Source: Cryptomeria japonica
Taxonomy: Eukaryota; Streptophyta; Pinopsida; Cupressales; Cupressaceae
Length of the DNA: 64,000 nucleotides
Assembly (NCBI RefSeq): GCF_030272615.1
Contig: NC_081406.1
Location: forward strand, 140,524,361 to 140,588,360
Reading direction: 5' to 3'
A program made the position numbers and the translations under genes. Each line of letters begins with the position of its first letter. Within the stretch, counting starts at the first letter, position 1. Under the pieces are notes generated by a model. That model was not told the DNA's origin. It ran no database searches and worked only from the letters and a program-made list of their open reading frames with translations. Shown here piece after piece: positions 45,651 through 57,732 of this stretch.

Positions 45651-46757
45651 TGGGAAAATGTGCAAAAATGGTTATAATGTTGTTTTTCAGGATGGTGGTT
45701 GTGAGATCCAGAACTTTTATCACAGCAGAGAAAAGGACAAATGGAAACTTTTATTTTCTAGAAGCTACAAGACACCGTGTGTTATCTCAATTCAACGATA
45801 GTTGTTTCTAGCACCGAAGGTTGTCATATCAACTTTGATAATTTGGTAAATATTAGATCATCAAGTGTAGTGAGAGATTTTTTTAAGGCTAACCAAACCA
45901 GATAACAATATTTGCAAAGAATGTCAAGTAGGAAAGTAGACAAAAGGAACATTTAAAAGAAAGGAAAAATTATCCACTAGATTGTTGGACTTGGTGCGCA
46001 TAGACTTATGTGGTCCTACTACAACAAGGAGTATACAAGGTGAGAGGTATTTCATGTTATTGACTGATGATCATTCTATAATGTCATGGGTTGCATTTTT
46101 AAGAGAGAAATTAGAAACATTAGAAAAATTTAAGATATTCAAGGCAAGAAATGAAAATAAAGTTGATGGAATGATTAAGTGTTTGAGAGCTTTGATAGAG
46201 GAGGAGAATTTATTTTTGATGAGTTCAAAAATTTGTGTGAGAAACATGGTATTAGAAGAAAATTATTTTCCCCTAGGACACCACAATAGAATTATGTAGT
46301 GGAAAGGATGAATTGAACTATACGAGAGGCAACCAGAACAATGATCAAAGGAGAAAAACTATTGAAAGTTTACAGGAGAGAAGCAATTCACACAACAGTA
46401 TACAATCTTAATAGAATTCCATGGAAAAGGAATGGGAAGACTTCATATGAAATATGGCATGGTAGAATTACAACAGTGAAATATCTCAAGGTATTTAGAA
46501 GTAAGTGTTGTATCCAGAGAGATGACGATAATCTTAAAAAATTTGACAACAAAGCAAATGAAGGCATAATCCCAAGATATTCTACAAGGAGAAAGGCATA
46601 CCAGTGTTACAAAAAAAGAATAAACAAGATTATTGAAAGTGCAAATGTGAAGGCTGATGAAGACATTTCTAAAGACTCAAACAAATTGGTAGTATATGAA
46701 TCCGATGAAAACACTGACAAAAAAAGGGAAGAGGAAAGAAAGAAGAATAGAAAGAAA
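45651..46757 (+). pseudogene. copia-4 GAG-pre-integrase and integrase, truncated
   Basis: VRIDLCGPTTTRSIQGERYF and LLTDDHSIMSWVAFLREKLE show the first part of the DDE core. The second Asp region is out of frame (CLRALIEEENLF). The later part reads EAIHTTVYNLNRIPWKRNGK, TSYEIWHG and KVFRSKCCIQRDD. Reading stops at 46757 where the element C LTR begins. Confidence 0.82.
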
Positions 46758-47870
46758 TGTTGGAATCAAGGAACACTGAGAGTGGGAGGTGAATCAATGT
46801 TTGGTAATTTTTAACTTTATTAATCTATTCTTTCAACCACCTAATGTAAATGAAGAAAAGTAAAGTAAAGAACCACAAAGAAAAGATCAACAACACAATA
46901 ACACCAAGATTTTTATGTGGGAACCCAATTAAGGGAAAAATCATGGTGGGATTCAAACCCAAAATGTTAATATACTGTGTTAAAAGTATTACAATATTAC
47001 ATAAGGGGAATGCACATGCATTCAGGCACACTGCCTAGTGCTCACTACTCAAATTACATTAAGGGCTACAACCCCAAAAGGCTCATTGCCTTACCAAAGA
47101 ATTACATATAATAATTAGAATGTGTGAACTGATAAACAATATCTACAAATCCCTGAAACAGTTCCAGTTAAGCACAAAAATACTCTATTCTAACCACTGC
47201 TTTATTTTGATATTCTAATGTATTTCAAAGCTCAAATCCTTCAACTGTGCACGTGAAATTGCACACAATCTCTCATACACACATCACATATAACCACGGA
47301 TACCAAAAATGATCAAATCAATTAGTCTTATATATTTGTATCTATAATTTAGGTCTATTTTTTGTCGTCCTAAAACGCATAACACAAAAATGAAATGTGT
47401 TACCCAACTCAGCTCAATCCAATCAAAAACATCATTCAGACCAAAACAAATTGTCCACATGCTTGCCAAATGTCAACTCACCAACCTCAAACACACAAAT
47501 AATTACCAAAATCAATCTACATGATCTACACAATGAATCTTCACATGATACTGCTGACGTAAACTATACTACAAGAAAACCATGTACCAAATCTTCCAAT
47601 TCACACAAGACTCAATCACTAGAGGCTACAAACTAGGAATAAGGCATATTTCATGACCAAAATTCTTCTACAAGATCCACAAATAAAAATACCTAGTACA
47701 AAATGATCTGCTAACCAACAGATTGTACACTCTCTCAGATGACATATTCTTCTCATTGGACCTCAATCAATCTTCTAGTATGAATGAATCATGAACTACA
47801 GATTGAATATTTGACTGAAGTTACAATTAATGACAACATATGATTATCAATGCAATGTCTCTTGCCAACA
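46758..47870 (-). repeat. Element C 3' LTR (1,113 bp)
   Basis: TGTTGGAATCAAGG at 46758 to ...CTTGCCAACA at 47870. The adjoining ATCTCCCTGTTTGG on the plus strand is a PPT on the minus strand, so the element body lies to the right. Hairpin arms AACACTGA (46772-46779) and TCAATGTT (46794-46801). Confidence 0.82.
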
Positions 47871-48030
47871 ATCTCCCTGTTTGGAATTCATGGCAACACT
47901 TAATGAAAAATGACTAAGTGTCAGACCAAAACCAAGATATATACACTGCAACCAAAAATCTCACTACCGAACTCCAAAAATCAATGACAACCCCTAAGAT
48001 CAATATTTTTCACTTCTCTACTCTCCCCCC
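47871..48030 (-). mobile_element. Element C internal 3' end, interrupted
   Basis: 160 bases with a PPT next to the LTR and a second purine tract (GGGGGGAGAG on the minus strand) at the junction with the gypsy element at 48031. This spacing of repeated purine tracts is as in elements A and B. The rest of C is beyond the gypsy element and out of view. Confidence 0.65.
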
Positions 48031-48973
48031 TGTTGTCTTCAAAATCTGATTCTCTTTAACATCCTTAATATAATATGCTTGAACTTGGTGCAGAAGAGAT
48101 ATCAAAGATAAGGAAATTCCCAAGACAACATATGACAAGGTTTAAATAAACCTTCTACACTTCGGACTTGCTCAAAGTCCAAGTGGGTATACCTTTGTGA
48201 ACTAAATTCACACTTTCAAACATAAACCCACAGCAAACCAGTCCAGAAAACCAGTGGATTTAATCACCTTGAAACGAACTGAAATAAAAGAATGCAAATT
48301 ATACTCATATTCAGTATTGTGACCAATAAAACATGTAATAGACAACTTCAATCAATACCAGTGCCATATCCAAGGTCATAGAGTCATCTAAAATTCAGAC
48401 AATACTCCCCAAAACAAAATATCTTCACACATCCCATTGGCTCGACTTCTGTTAATCCTTACATGTGCCTAACACTTATAAGAATTTATGCATATCAAAT
48501 TAAAGCATGATCATCAAGATTCAATGTTCCCTACAAAGAATTCACCGGTAGGAATGATCCCTACATCTTTAATTTCCGTCCTAAAGAGAAAACCTAGTGA
48601 ACACATCTACTGAAAATTGCCTTGCAACCCCATTCAAACAAAATAACCCTGGATTATTCAGAATGAAAACAATAAACAAATTGCAGGAATAATTGAAGAG
48701 AACACAAAGTTTACTCAAAAGACGATGGTCTGCATATTGATATTATTCTTCAAAGAAGTATTACAAAACTTTGGAATTTTCTCCATTATACTTAGAAAAC
48801 CTCAGCTATGAATTTTAGCAAAGTTTTCTTAAAATTCTTTGCGATCCCCTTTCCTCTAGTCCTGGTATCCATTTATAACAACATGGATGCACAAAGCTTC
48901 AAACTTCTTGAGGAGAATTTGTTACAATCATTTCTTTCAAAACAAAGAGGTTACAAGCTTTTCACAAAAACAG

Positions 48974-51900
48974 TTACAAACTCTTTTCGACCTCTGCAGT
49001 TTCTTCAATAGGTTGTTTGGTTGTAACTTCTTCTACCTTTTCAAGGGCACTCTCCAACTATTCTAGATCATGGGTGGCATATTTTGGGGTCCACTAATCA
49101 TACACATCATCGGTAGGCCATGAGAAATTAATCACCTTAGCTTTAGCCTTGGTCAACCTTTTCCAAGAGTTTCTCAATTTGTTGACTTCTAAATTGAGAA
49201 AACCATAATGTGCCTTAATTTTCTCTATCTCCTGTATTGTTATAACAAAGAAAGAAGCATCATCTAGATCAATAATTCCTTTAATCCTTGCTAACAGTTT
49301 GGCTTCCATCTCCTTAAACCACATTTTTTTATCCTTCAGTTGATCCGGGCTAGCAAAAACTCCTGGGAGCAACTCAAAAACTTGATCATTTACACAAGTT
49401 AACTTTCCTATCAACATTATCCACCTCTGCTGCAAAGTGTAATAAATCTTTAATGATGTCACAAGTGGATTTAATGATAGGATTGGCCCCTGCTTCATCA
49501 TAAGATGCACATATAAACTCTAAATCTTGCTCCCTAGGCCTCCACTTGTCAAAAATAGGTGTCAAAATGGCCTTATCTCCCCTGAGTTCATTCCATCTAT
49601 CCAAAATTTTACCTACATTATTATATAGCAATGAGGCATTTATTGTATCTACAAAACTAGAAATGGTAGCCTTTACTCTCTCGTCACACTTCTTTGCATA
49701 TAAGGCCTGAGCCTGTTTTAAATTTTCTAATTCTTGAGGAGTAATCTCAACCATTTGAGAGCTGGAGGGTGTTGGAGATGGTGGAAACTAAATGATAGGG
49801 CTAGTGGGTGGAGGTCTTGCAGGAGAAGAGGAGATCATCAGTGCTGAATACTAACCTTGATGGTATTGTCCAGTCAATTGGCTCTGCAACTTAGCAATGA
49901 TGCTATCCTTACCTCTTACCTCCTCCTTAGCACTATTATAGGCCTTCAAAATTGTTTCCAACTTGAATTGGAGGATCTCTTTTTCTTTGGCTTCCTTTTC
50001 TACTACTGCAACACTAAATTTTGTAGTCTCTAGCATAGTGCTAGCAGCTTCCACTACCCCTATACTCTGCACTCTCTTCACCATGTTCCCACCAAGGTAA
50101 CTTGACCCTGGGGTGTCTTTGCTTTTCTTACTCTCATTTCTCTTCAGAGACCACATGAAGAGTGCAACATTATCCTTACTAAAAGTAATTCCCTCCATGG
50201 GTTTGGTCTCCTTCCTCACTGCGTCTAGTACCAAGGCATCTGCTATATCCCACTCGGGTAAAATAAGCACTCTAGCTTGTGCCACCATATCTCTGCCTTG
50301 CTTAGGAGTGATGGTTTTGAATTCTTCCATCATCTCTTGCTTTATTTCCTCTTCTACCAAGGCTGGATCTTTATTAGGCTACTCACCTTTTCTCTTTTCA
50401 CATCTAGCATCGTATTTATCTATGTTCTGTTTCCATATAAACTGCATAAATGCTTTTGATGTGACAAAATTGTTGTCAGCCAAGAAGTCATTACTTGCCT
50501 GCTTTATCTTAGGATCCCACTCCTGGCCTTTGAGTTCAGTTGTGGTAATGTCCATTTCAGTAGCAAGGGGTTCTTCTGGCATTCCTTCTTCCACTTCATC
50601 ATAAGTGTAGGCAATTTCCCCTAGACTGCCTAACTCAAGGAGTTGCTCAGCTGCTACTTGCTCATCTCCTATGTGGATAGGGGATTGGGATGGAGAATAC
50701 AAAGGTGCATCCAATTGTACTTCTTTCCCTACCCTTTTCTTCTTTGGACTCTCTTGGATGTCAATGACATCTTGTATGTTCCTCTTTCCTTTAGTGGTAG
50801 AGGGCTCCCCTATTGTAGGCATCAGCACACTGTAACTAGATTTCTTGTGCAGTGTATAATCACCAGGAGTGATTGCTTTCCTGGAAGCTGACCTACTTAG
50901 GACCACTCTCACCTTTTCAGGGTTGCTTTTGATTACAGCCTCCCTCTTCTCCTTCAAGGTCTACATCACATCCTCAAAGCAAACAATTAAAAACTTTATT
51001 TTCTCCTCTAGAGGGAAAAAACTAGACAATGGGTCATAGCTGGCATCAAACTGGTGCACGAAATCCAAGGCTTTCTTATAAGCCACCCATTTCTCTTTCC
51101 TCAACTCCTGCTCATCTAGATCAAGCTCATTTCTGATGAGTTCTTCAAGAAACTGAAATTGATGGGGCCTACCCCTGCATGCTGCTCTCTTTCTAAACAT
51201 GTCATTGAAGAAGTCTTCTGGATCAGCACACCTAGATACTACAGTAGACAAATGATAAGGCTTGAGGAAATCCTCAAAGCAATTCCAACCCCCTTTTGTT
51301 CTTACAAATTGGTGGGCTATGGTAACTGTAGGGAAAATAGTCCCTTTACCCCTACCTGTCAGTTCTGCCTCTTGTACACCACCAATTTGTCTAAGGATCT
51401 CTGCAATTCCTACTTTGAGAGGGACCTAGTAAGGTAGCAAGAATGGGGTGCCTCTAAAACCAAACACTCTGAAAAACTGTCGAGACTGGATACAAATAAA
51501 TGTCACCCCAATTGTGAACAATTTTTATGTTCTTTGCAAATTCTTTTGGTCTTATGAATTCTAGAAGAACCTTGGGGATTCTTGGGTTCTCCGAGCAGAG
51601 GAGAGTCCTGATCTTGGATGCAAAGTATTTGTCAAACTTCAAGAAACTAGCATCCTCCCTATCCCATGACAACATGGTACTCCATAGTTGTACTGGCATC
51701 TTTTCTCCTTCTTTCTCCTTGACAAGGTCCAATCCACTGGCAAAGTAATCACCACCTTTGAAAAGAAATAGATGCATCAGGAGTGAGTACCATCTGAAAG
51801 GCCTATCCACCTTTCCATTCTTTATTCCTATTAGCCCTCCATGGATAGCGTCTGTAATGAAAGAAGCATAATCAAATGTAATTGCAAGAGAAGGATTCAA

Positions 51901-52598
51901 GATCTGAGCAATCATTAATAGGTAGTGATTGGGCATATTTGCTTTAGCATCTTCTCCCAAAACTTGGCAAAGTGCCCAATACATTCCCTTAGCCCTAAGG
52001 GTGAACATAATGAAAAGGGCTCTTTTGTGTTGGGTCCTACAACTGCCAACCCACCTATGTTTACAAAAAATTTCTTGAGTGGCCCATTCCTGAGATGATT
52101 CCTCTGTGCACTATAAATTTGAGCTAGTGACTTGAAATTTATGGGCTCTAGAAAATTGGTAAACTCATTAAGCCCAAAAGAATTTCTGAATTCTTCAGCA
52201 TTAATCTCAATAAGGGTTTTTCCATTTATATCCTGAATGCTTCTTGTGACTAGATCATAGTTGAGTGCAATCTGGGTCAACAAAACTATGTCCATAAATA
52301 CCCATGGGACTACCAATTTCCCAACATCTAATTCGCAAATACTATTTTGCAGGGCCAGAGAATTTCTCATTCCAAATCCAATCTTAAATAACCCCAACCC
52401 AGACAATCCAACCTATGGGTCTCTCAACCAGTTACCATTGTCATACAGTCCTCCTATTTTCAAACGGGGAGCTCTAGTTACTAATTCTTTTGCCTTCGAG
52501 CCCTGATTAGTTGACAATGTCAACTATTCAAGAAAATCATCACAGATACTTCTTTCTGAATAATTGACTTTGCCAGAAAATTTTCTTTTAGGAGCCAT
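48974..52598 (-). pseudogene. LTR-encoded ORF1 (3' LTR copy), about 1,200 codons, unknown function
   Basis: The ATG at 52598 (MAPKRKFSGKVNYSERSICD) has a basic start. The N-terminal half is helical and globular: FMDIVLLTQIALNYDLVTRS, TLIEINAEEFRNSFGLNEF, RPFRWYSLLMHLFLFKGGDY, KIVHNWGDIYLYPVST. The middle is acidic (EEGMPEEPLATEMDITTTE) with a KKKRVGKEVQ patch. A Pro-rich hinge (ARPPPTSP) leads to a C-terminal helical/coiled-coil part (MVEITPQELENLKQAQALYA) ending at TAA 48974. Stops are present, e.g. in FLE-stop-LTLSTNQGSK and DP-stop-VGLSG, and at least one frameshift. The partner LTR (62229 onward) has different lesions. Ogre elements are known for an extra ORF upstream of gag; here it lies in the LTR. 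Confidence 0.75.
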
Positions 52599-53880
52599 TA
52601 AAAAAAAAACATAAGAAAATAATACTGCCTCTAAATACTTCTGTGACGAATCAATATCTTATCTGAAACACACCACACAGAAATTGCTACACAAGACTAC
52701 GATAAAACCTTTTCTTAACTTGAAGGAATTTGCTTTGCAACTAAATTGAGTTGCTCTGTATCTGAAGAAGATACCTCTGCATCCGCTCCTCTGCAATAAC
52801 TCTTTAAAAAGATATCTTCATCCGGTTGATGGGAAATCATATATTGTACCCAGGGTCTTAGCTACAACATTGATTCTGCATGCTTCAGTCGTCCCTTCAA
52901 AATTGAATTCATAGGAGAATTTGTATTTTTCACTCCAATGGGTCACAATGTTCCTGCAAGTCTTTCTTTTCGCTCTTTCGCAACTTCATGAAGCATAACT
53001 ATCGGGTAGCTTAGTCCTACAAAATAGTGCCGATCGTCTGATCAAAAGGAACTTGATCGACCGCTACACTAACTAATAGCCTTGGCTCCGCACTGGGTCC
53101 CACTTCCCTATTGGCTACGTGCTACCACGTGGCACTCAACCACTAGCCTTGAAATACCTTTCGCATTCAACTCAACGTTGGCCGCATGTCTTTCTCTTAT
53201 ACTGCCGGTTCCACCTTGGCGGGCCCATGACTTTCTTCTAAGACCACATGTCCCAGGACACGTTAGCATCCATCGCGACACATGGATGGTCCTCGTTCAC
53301 TTTCGCTATTTCACAGGGTATAAAGCACGAGCATCTTACCCTTGTGAAATAGCATGGGCCGTCAGATCATTTTTTTAGTTGATCGGTTTTTAACCATCTG
53401 AATAGGCTTCGGGAGGGGTGGGCCCTCTGACTCACTTTGAACACCTGGCATACAGTCATCTTCAGAGCTACCATGTCACTTTTTTACTTGTCGAGAGAAA
53501 GCACCAGGGCTTTGATTAATTCTTGACACCTATATCTGCCATGTCATCTCCTAACCTACGACATGACTCGCCTCTGGGACCTGCCTTTTAACCTTTAATC
53601 CTAACTTGCTGATTGTTGTAGCTTATGCCGCGTGCCACCATTTTACTCGCCCTCATTGACCAACTAGACCACCTAGTTGGCATGCCATGTCATTTTCGCA
53701 ACTTCACTGGTTTTAAACTACGCACAACTTTGCCTAGCAAAATAGCGAAAGCCATAGATCCATCCACGAGATGCACACTACTTACTGGGCCCGACAACTT
53801 TAAGAGGAATACACATAAGGCATAAAAAAAACATTGCGATTAATTAACATGACCACCTAGGCAAACGACAAGGGGGGACA
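52599..53880. other. Putative U3 region upstream of ORF1 in the 3' LTR
   Basis: GC-richer than its surroundings, with no coding signal beyond short spurious ORFs. It would hold the promoter for ORF1 and the element. No convincing TATA box identified. Confidence 0.4.
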
Positions 53881-54240
53881 CTTCCTATGATCCCATGACC
53901 CATCACTTAAGTGGATAAAGTAATGAAAGAATATAAACCAAAGGGTTTTATACAAACATTAGGCGATTAAAAATCAAAAAACCCTAAACCCTTAAGGCCT
54001 ACAACAGAGCTGAAGCATTTGAAAAGGCGCCTTACTCAAAATTTCAAAAAACCATAGCCAATTATGGGAAAAGAAAAGCCCATTTTTAATCAGTGATAAT
54101 AGTGGCTCTGGCTGGGGATGGTTGATCGCAAGGTCATCAGAAGAAGACTCAGAAACTTCTAGAGAAATAGACCAAAACACAGACCAAAATAGAAAAATAG
54201 GAAAGGAACAAAATATGTACAAACAAAGGACCTACTGTGC
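53881..54240 (-). other. 3' untranslated part of the gypsy internal region
   Basis: A short open stretch (MYIFCSFPIFLFWSVFWSIS...) follows integrase on the minus strand, ending LQLCCRP-stop at 53992. It is hydrophobic at its start but short, and I see no reason to call it a gene. Confidence 0.4.
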
Positions 54241-55400
54241 ATGGACATTAAGAGAAATAATGCTTTAGGAATTGTCCATGCACTAGAAATTCCTATATTT
54301 CATCATTCATATTCTTCAAGAAATATGAATCTTTACCATTTAAGTCATAAATCACAAAAGGGCCAATCCACAGTGATTCGAATTTCTTATGCTTTCCCTT
54401 ATCCTGTCCTTTTGCATTCCACTGAAGAACCATGTCATCAATTTGAAACTTCCTTTGTGATGTCCTTTTATCAAAAAGATATTTTGACTGCAACTGGATC
54501 TTCTAATTTTTCTTATGGGCAGAAGTTCTAAGCTCCTCCATTTCTACAATTTGGATCATTCTATTTTCCACCGGTTCAGATATCTCCATGTCCTCACTTT
54601 GCAAAAAATTATACACTAGAAGAAGATTATTTACTGGCAATCTAACTTGGGCACCATAGACTAATTCAAAAGGTGACATTCCAATGGATTTCTTAACTAT
54701 TATTCTATCTGCCCACAGAGCTAACTTCAATTTTTGATCCCAAGACCTTTTATTCTCTTCTAGGATTTTCTTAATGATAGTCAATAGGCTTTTATTGTTG
54801 GATTCTACTTGTCCATTCCCCTGAGGGTGATAAGATGAAGAGTAGGACATGAGTATTCCATGACTGGTACAAAAGCCTACAAACTCTTCTGATCTGAAAC
54901 ACATGGCATTATCCATCACCAATCTTGTAGGTGTTCCAAATCTAGTTACAACATTATCCATCAGGAAATCAATGACAATTTTACTAGTAGCTCTTCTTGT
55001 AGGGATGGCTTCTATCCATTTGGTGAAATAATCAGTGGCAACTATGATCCATCTGTGACCTCTCCCTGACTTCTCAATAATCTCTCCAATAAAATCAATG
55101 CCCCACTAGACAAAAGGAGCTTCTACAGAGACTGGATTTAAGGGTAAGGCTCCTTCATACTTCAGCTTGGATGAGAATTTGTGACATGGGTCACATTTCC
55201 AAACATATGCATGAGTATCCTTAAATAGAGTGGGCCAATAGCATCTAGCCCAGATTATCTTACCAGTAGTAGTCTTAGCAGACCTCCACATACTCCGTCA
55301 TGCATTTCAGTCAACACCCGTTTATCTTGGAATTCGTCCAAACACATTAGTAGCTCTCCATCTCTTTTCCTCCAGAAAAGATCACCCTGAATGAGCACAT
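54241..55400 (-). pseudogene. Gypsy integrase
   Basis: The zinc-binding part reads EMHDGVCGG (about 55300), then after a frameshift CYWPTLFKDTHAYVWKCDPC. The core has DFIGEIIEKSGRGHRW, VATDYFTKWIEA (first Asp), LVMDNAMCFRSEEFVGFC (second Asp) and HPQGNGQVESNNKSLL (Glu, about 54795). All three catalytic acids are present. Tail: MSPFELVYGAQVRLP and FQIDDMVLQWNAKGQDKGKH, then WIGPFVIYDLNG. No chromodomain, as expected for the Tat/Athila branch. Stops after HKKN and MNDEI. Confidence 0.9.
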
Positions 55401-55965
55401 ATTTTTGGGACTTGAGTTTTAGAGTTCTTTTCTGATTATGTGTCATTTCTTCTGGGAATGTAGCACCTCTCAAAATTTGGACTATCTCTGTGTACCAGGG
55501 TTGCCTCTCAATACTAGTGACTGAAGCATTTCTAACCTCAACATTATGTATTTCTACATTCATGAGATTAGACTTAGTCATGAGCTTAGCCAAACCTAAA
55601 CCTCTCACCAATTTGGTGATCTTTATCTCCAAGTTGAATTCTTGAATTTTGTTGATCCATCTGCATCTCTTCCTAGTAACCTCAGACTGAAACAAAATAT
55701 CCTTAACTGCCACATGTGGGACATAGGCAATGATATTTGCATTCACTAAGTATGGCCTAAAAGCCTTAACAGCTTTAACTAGAGCATAAGCTTGTTTCTC
55801 CATGGTCTCATATTTTAGTTCTGCCACCTGCAAAGACTTACTATAGAAGGCTATGGGATGTTCATATCCTTCATTGTCCTTTTGTAGTAATACTGCAGCC
55901 ACCGTATGATATGAATCAAAAGAAAACAAAGAAAAAGGCTTACTATAATCAGGAGATTTCAACAC
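55401..55965 (-). pseudogene. Gypsy-type RNase H behind RT (gRNH)
   Basis: LKSPDYSKPFSLFSFDSYHT, AVLLQKDNEGYEHPIAFYSK, LKYETMEKQAYALVKAVKAF follow the RT in the usual place. The first Asp box is altered (FSFDSYHTVAAVL), as in the degenerate gRNH of elements with a second RNase H. After it comes the linker into the integrase zinc domain. Confidence 0.8.
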
Positions 55966-57330
55966 TGGTGCCTCCTAGATTGCCTTCTTAATTTCAGCAA
56001 AATCTTTTGAGGCTTCTTGATCCCAATAAAATTTGGTATCCTTCTTGAGGAGCTTAACAATAGGCTTCACTATCTCTGCGAAGTTTGCAATGAATCTCCT
56101 AACAAAATTTACTTTGCCTAAAAAAGATTGAATACATTTCACATTTTTAGGTTCAGACACCTTATTGATGGCTTCAATTCTTTTAGGGTCTATCCTTACC
56201 CCTTCCTTGGAAACTATGTGTCTCAATAACTTTCCCTCAGTGACTCCAAAATGACATTTCTTGGGATTTAGTGATACACCAAATTCCAACGCTTTATTGA
56301 ATGCTTTCTCTAGATGTCCACAATGATCATCAGCCTTCTTAGAGAAACAAGTTAGGTCATCTTGATAAACCACCATGATGATTTTAATGAATTCTTTAAA
56401 AGCTACATCCATAGCTCTCTGAAATGTAGCTCCAACATTTTTTAATCTGAATGGCATTCTCCCATAAACATAAGTTCCCCATGGAGTAGTGAAGGCTATT
56501 TTAAACTGTTCAGACTTCTTTACTAACACTTGATTATATCCTGAGAAACCGTTCATCATGGATAAAAGATCACATCCTATCACTCTCTGTAGCATGGCTT
56601 CCATATTTGGGGATGAGTAGTTATCCTTCAAGGAAGCAACATTTAAATTCCTGAAATCTACACACAATATGATGTCCATATTCTTCTTCCTTACTGAGAC
56701 CAGATTGGAAACCCATGAAGAATGCCTTATTGGTCTGATAATCCCCCCTTCCCTTAATTTAGTCAGCTCCTGCTGCATCTTAGCTTCTAATAAGGGGTTA
56801 ATAGGTCTTTGTTTTTGCCTAAAAGGCTTAGCATCTGGAAGTAAGGGAACCTCATGCTGAAAAAGATCTTGTCTATACGCCTTTAGGTCTTCATAAGACC
56901 AAGCAAAAACATGTTTATATCTTTTCAATAAATTAATAAGGTTAGTCCTGACATGAGGAGGTAATTTTTTGCCAATATACACTAACTTAGGGGATGACTC
57001 AGTCCCTAAATTTACCTCCTCCAACTCTTCTAATTTGGTGGTAGATTGTTGATGTAAGTGACTATCATTGTAACTGAACATGCTCTCCACCTCTACCAGC
57101 CCTTTAGGTATTTCATTAGTTTCCAACTGGACCACATCATTTCCAAACACTGTCTCTCTATTGTCTACCATTTCCACCAATGCATTACAATCAATCTTTT
57201 GTCCATCATAATCGTCAACACATTGAATAAACCTAAGAATGTCTTCATCATCAGCAAAAACTTGCCAATTGTACACATTGTCAAGAATAGCAGGCCCAGA
57301 TTTTATTTCCACAGTGGACATACCAGTCAG
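55966..57330 (-). pseudogene. Gypsy reverse transcriptase
   Basis: From about 57000: KLPPHVRTNLINLLKRYKHV, then FRQKQRPINPLLEAKMQQEL, GIIRPIRHSSWVSNLVSVRK, ILCVDFRNLN (first Asp), FSGYNQVLVKKSEQFKIAFT, MPFRLKNVGATFQRAMD, VVYQDDLTCFSK (YxDD box with Gln in place of the usual Ile/Val), and LRHIVSKEGVRIDPKRIEAI. Open in one frame with the upstream RNase H from 57726 to 55975. Near intact apart from the TAG at 55975. Confidence 0.92.
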
Positions 57331-57726
57331 GGTTGCATCATCATTTTTCAAAGCAACATTAGCTAGGAAGTCTGCCATAATATTCTTTGCTCGCTCTATC
57401 CAATTAATAGAAAATGCATCAAAATATTCAATAACATCCCAAATAGCATGCTTATACTGCTTTAATCTATCATTCTTGGATGCATACTTAGATCTGACCT
57501 GAGAGACAACCAATTCTGAATCCCCCATTACTTTCAATAGTTGGATTCCATGCCTTTTTGCAACCTCAAGTCCTAGTAACAAGGCTTCATATTCTGCAGT
57601 ATTATTTGTGCACTGGAATGCCAATAAAAATGAATACTTAAAAGTTATACCTGATGGGGACACAAAAAGAACCCCTGCTCCTGATCCTTCCTTGGAGCAA
57701 GCTCCATCAAAATACATCTGCCACAA
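57331..57726 (-). pseudogene. Second RNase H (aRNH type) in front of RT
   Basis: MWQMYFDGACSKEGSGAGV, TNNTAEYEALLLGLEVAKR, VMGDSELVVSQVRSKY and KNIMADFLANVAL carry all four acidic residues (D, E, D, D) of a cellular/archaeal-type RNase H. It opens the same ORF as RT, directly after a TAG separating it from the protease. Tat-lineage elements are known to carry an extra RNase H; the position before RT is noteworthy. Confidence 0.88.
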
Positions 57727-57732
57727 TCCATA

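Larger units (their letters stand above)
43052..46757 (+). mobile_element. copia-4: Ty1/copia element, plus strand, 3' half replaced
   Basis: LTR, degenerate PBS, Gag, protease and integrase in copia order. The integrase C-terminal region is broken at 46757/46758 by the LTR of element C, so RT and RNase H are not in the window. Stops and frameshifts throughout. Confidence 0.85.
48031..53880 (-). repeat. Gypsy 3' LTR, about 5.85 kb, left end firm, right end tentative
   Basis: The low end TGTTGTCTTC (48031) matches 61286 next to the PBS. The high end is placed at CCCCTTGTCG... (minus strand TGTCCCCCCTTG at 53880) because it follows the last integrase-downstream sequence and starts TG. No convincing purine tract is there, so it could lie elsewhere between 52600 and 54240. 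It contains all of ORF1. Confidence 0.6.

Noticed and set aside
53992-54222. Small hydrophobic protein downstream of integrase (env-like)
   Set aside because: About 76 codons, composition bias only, no homologue visible in the window.
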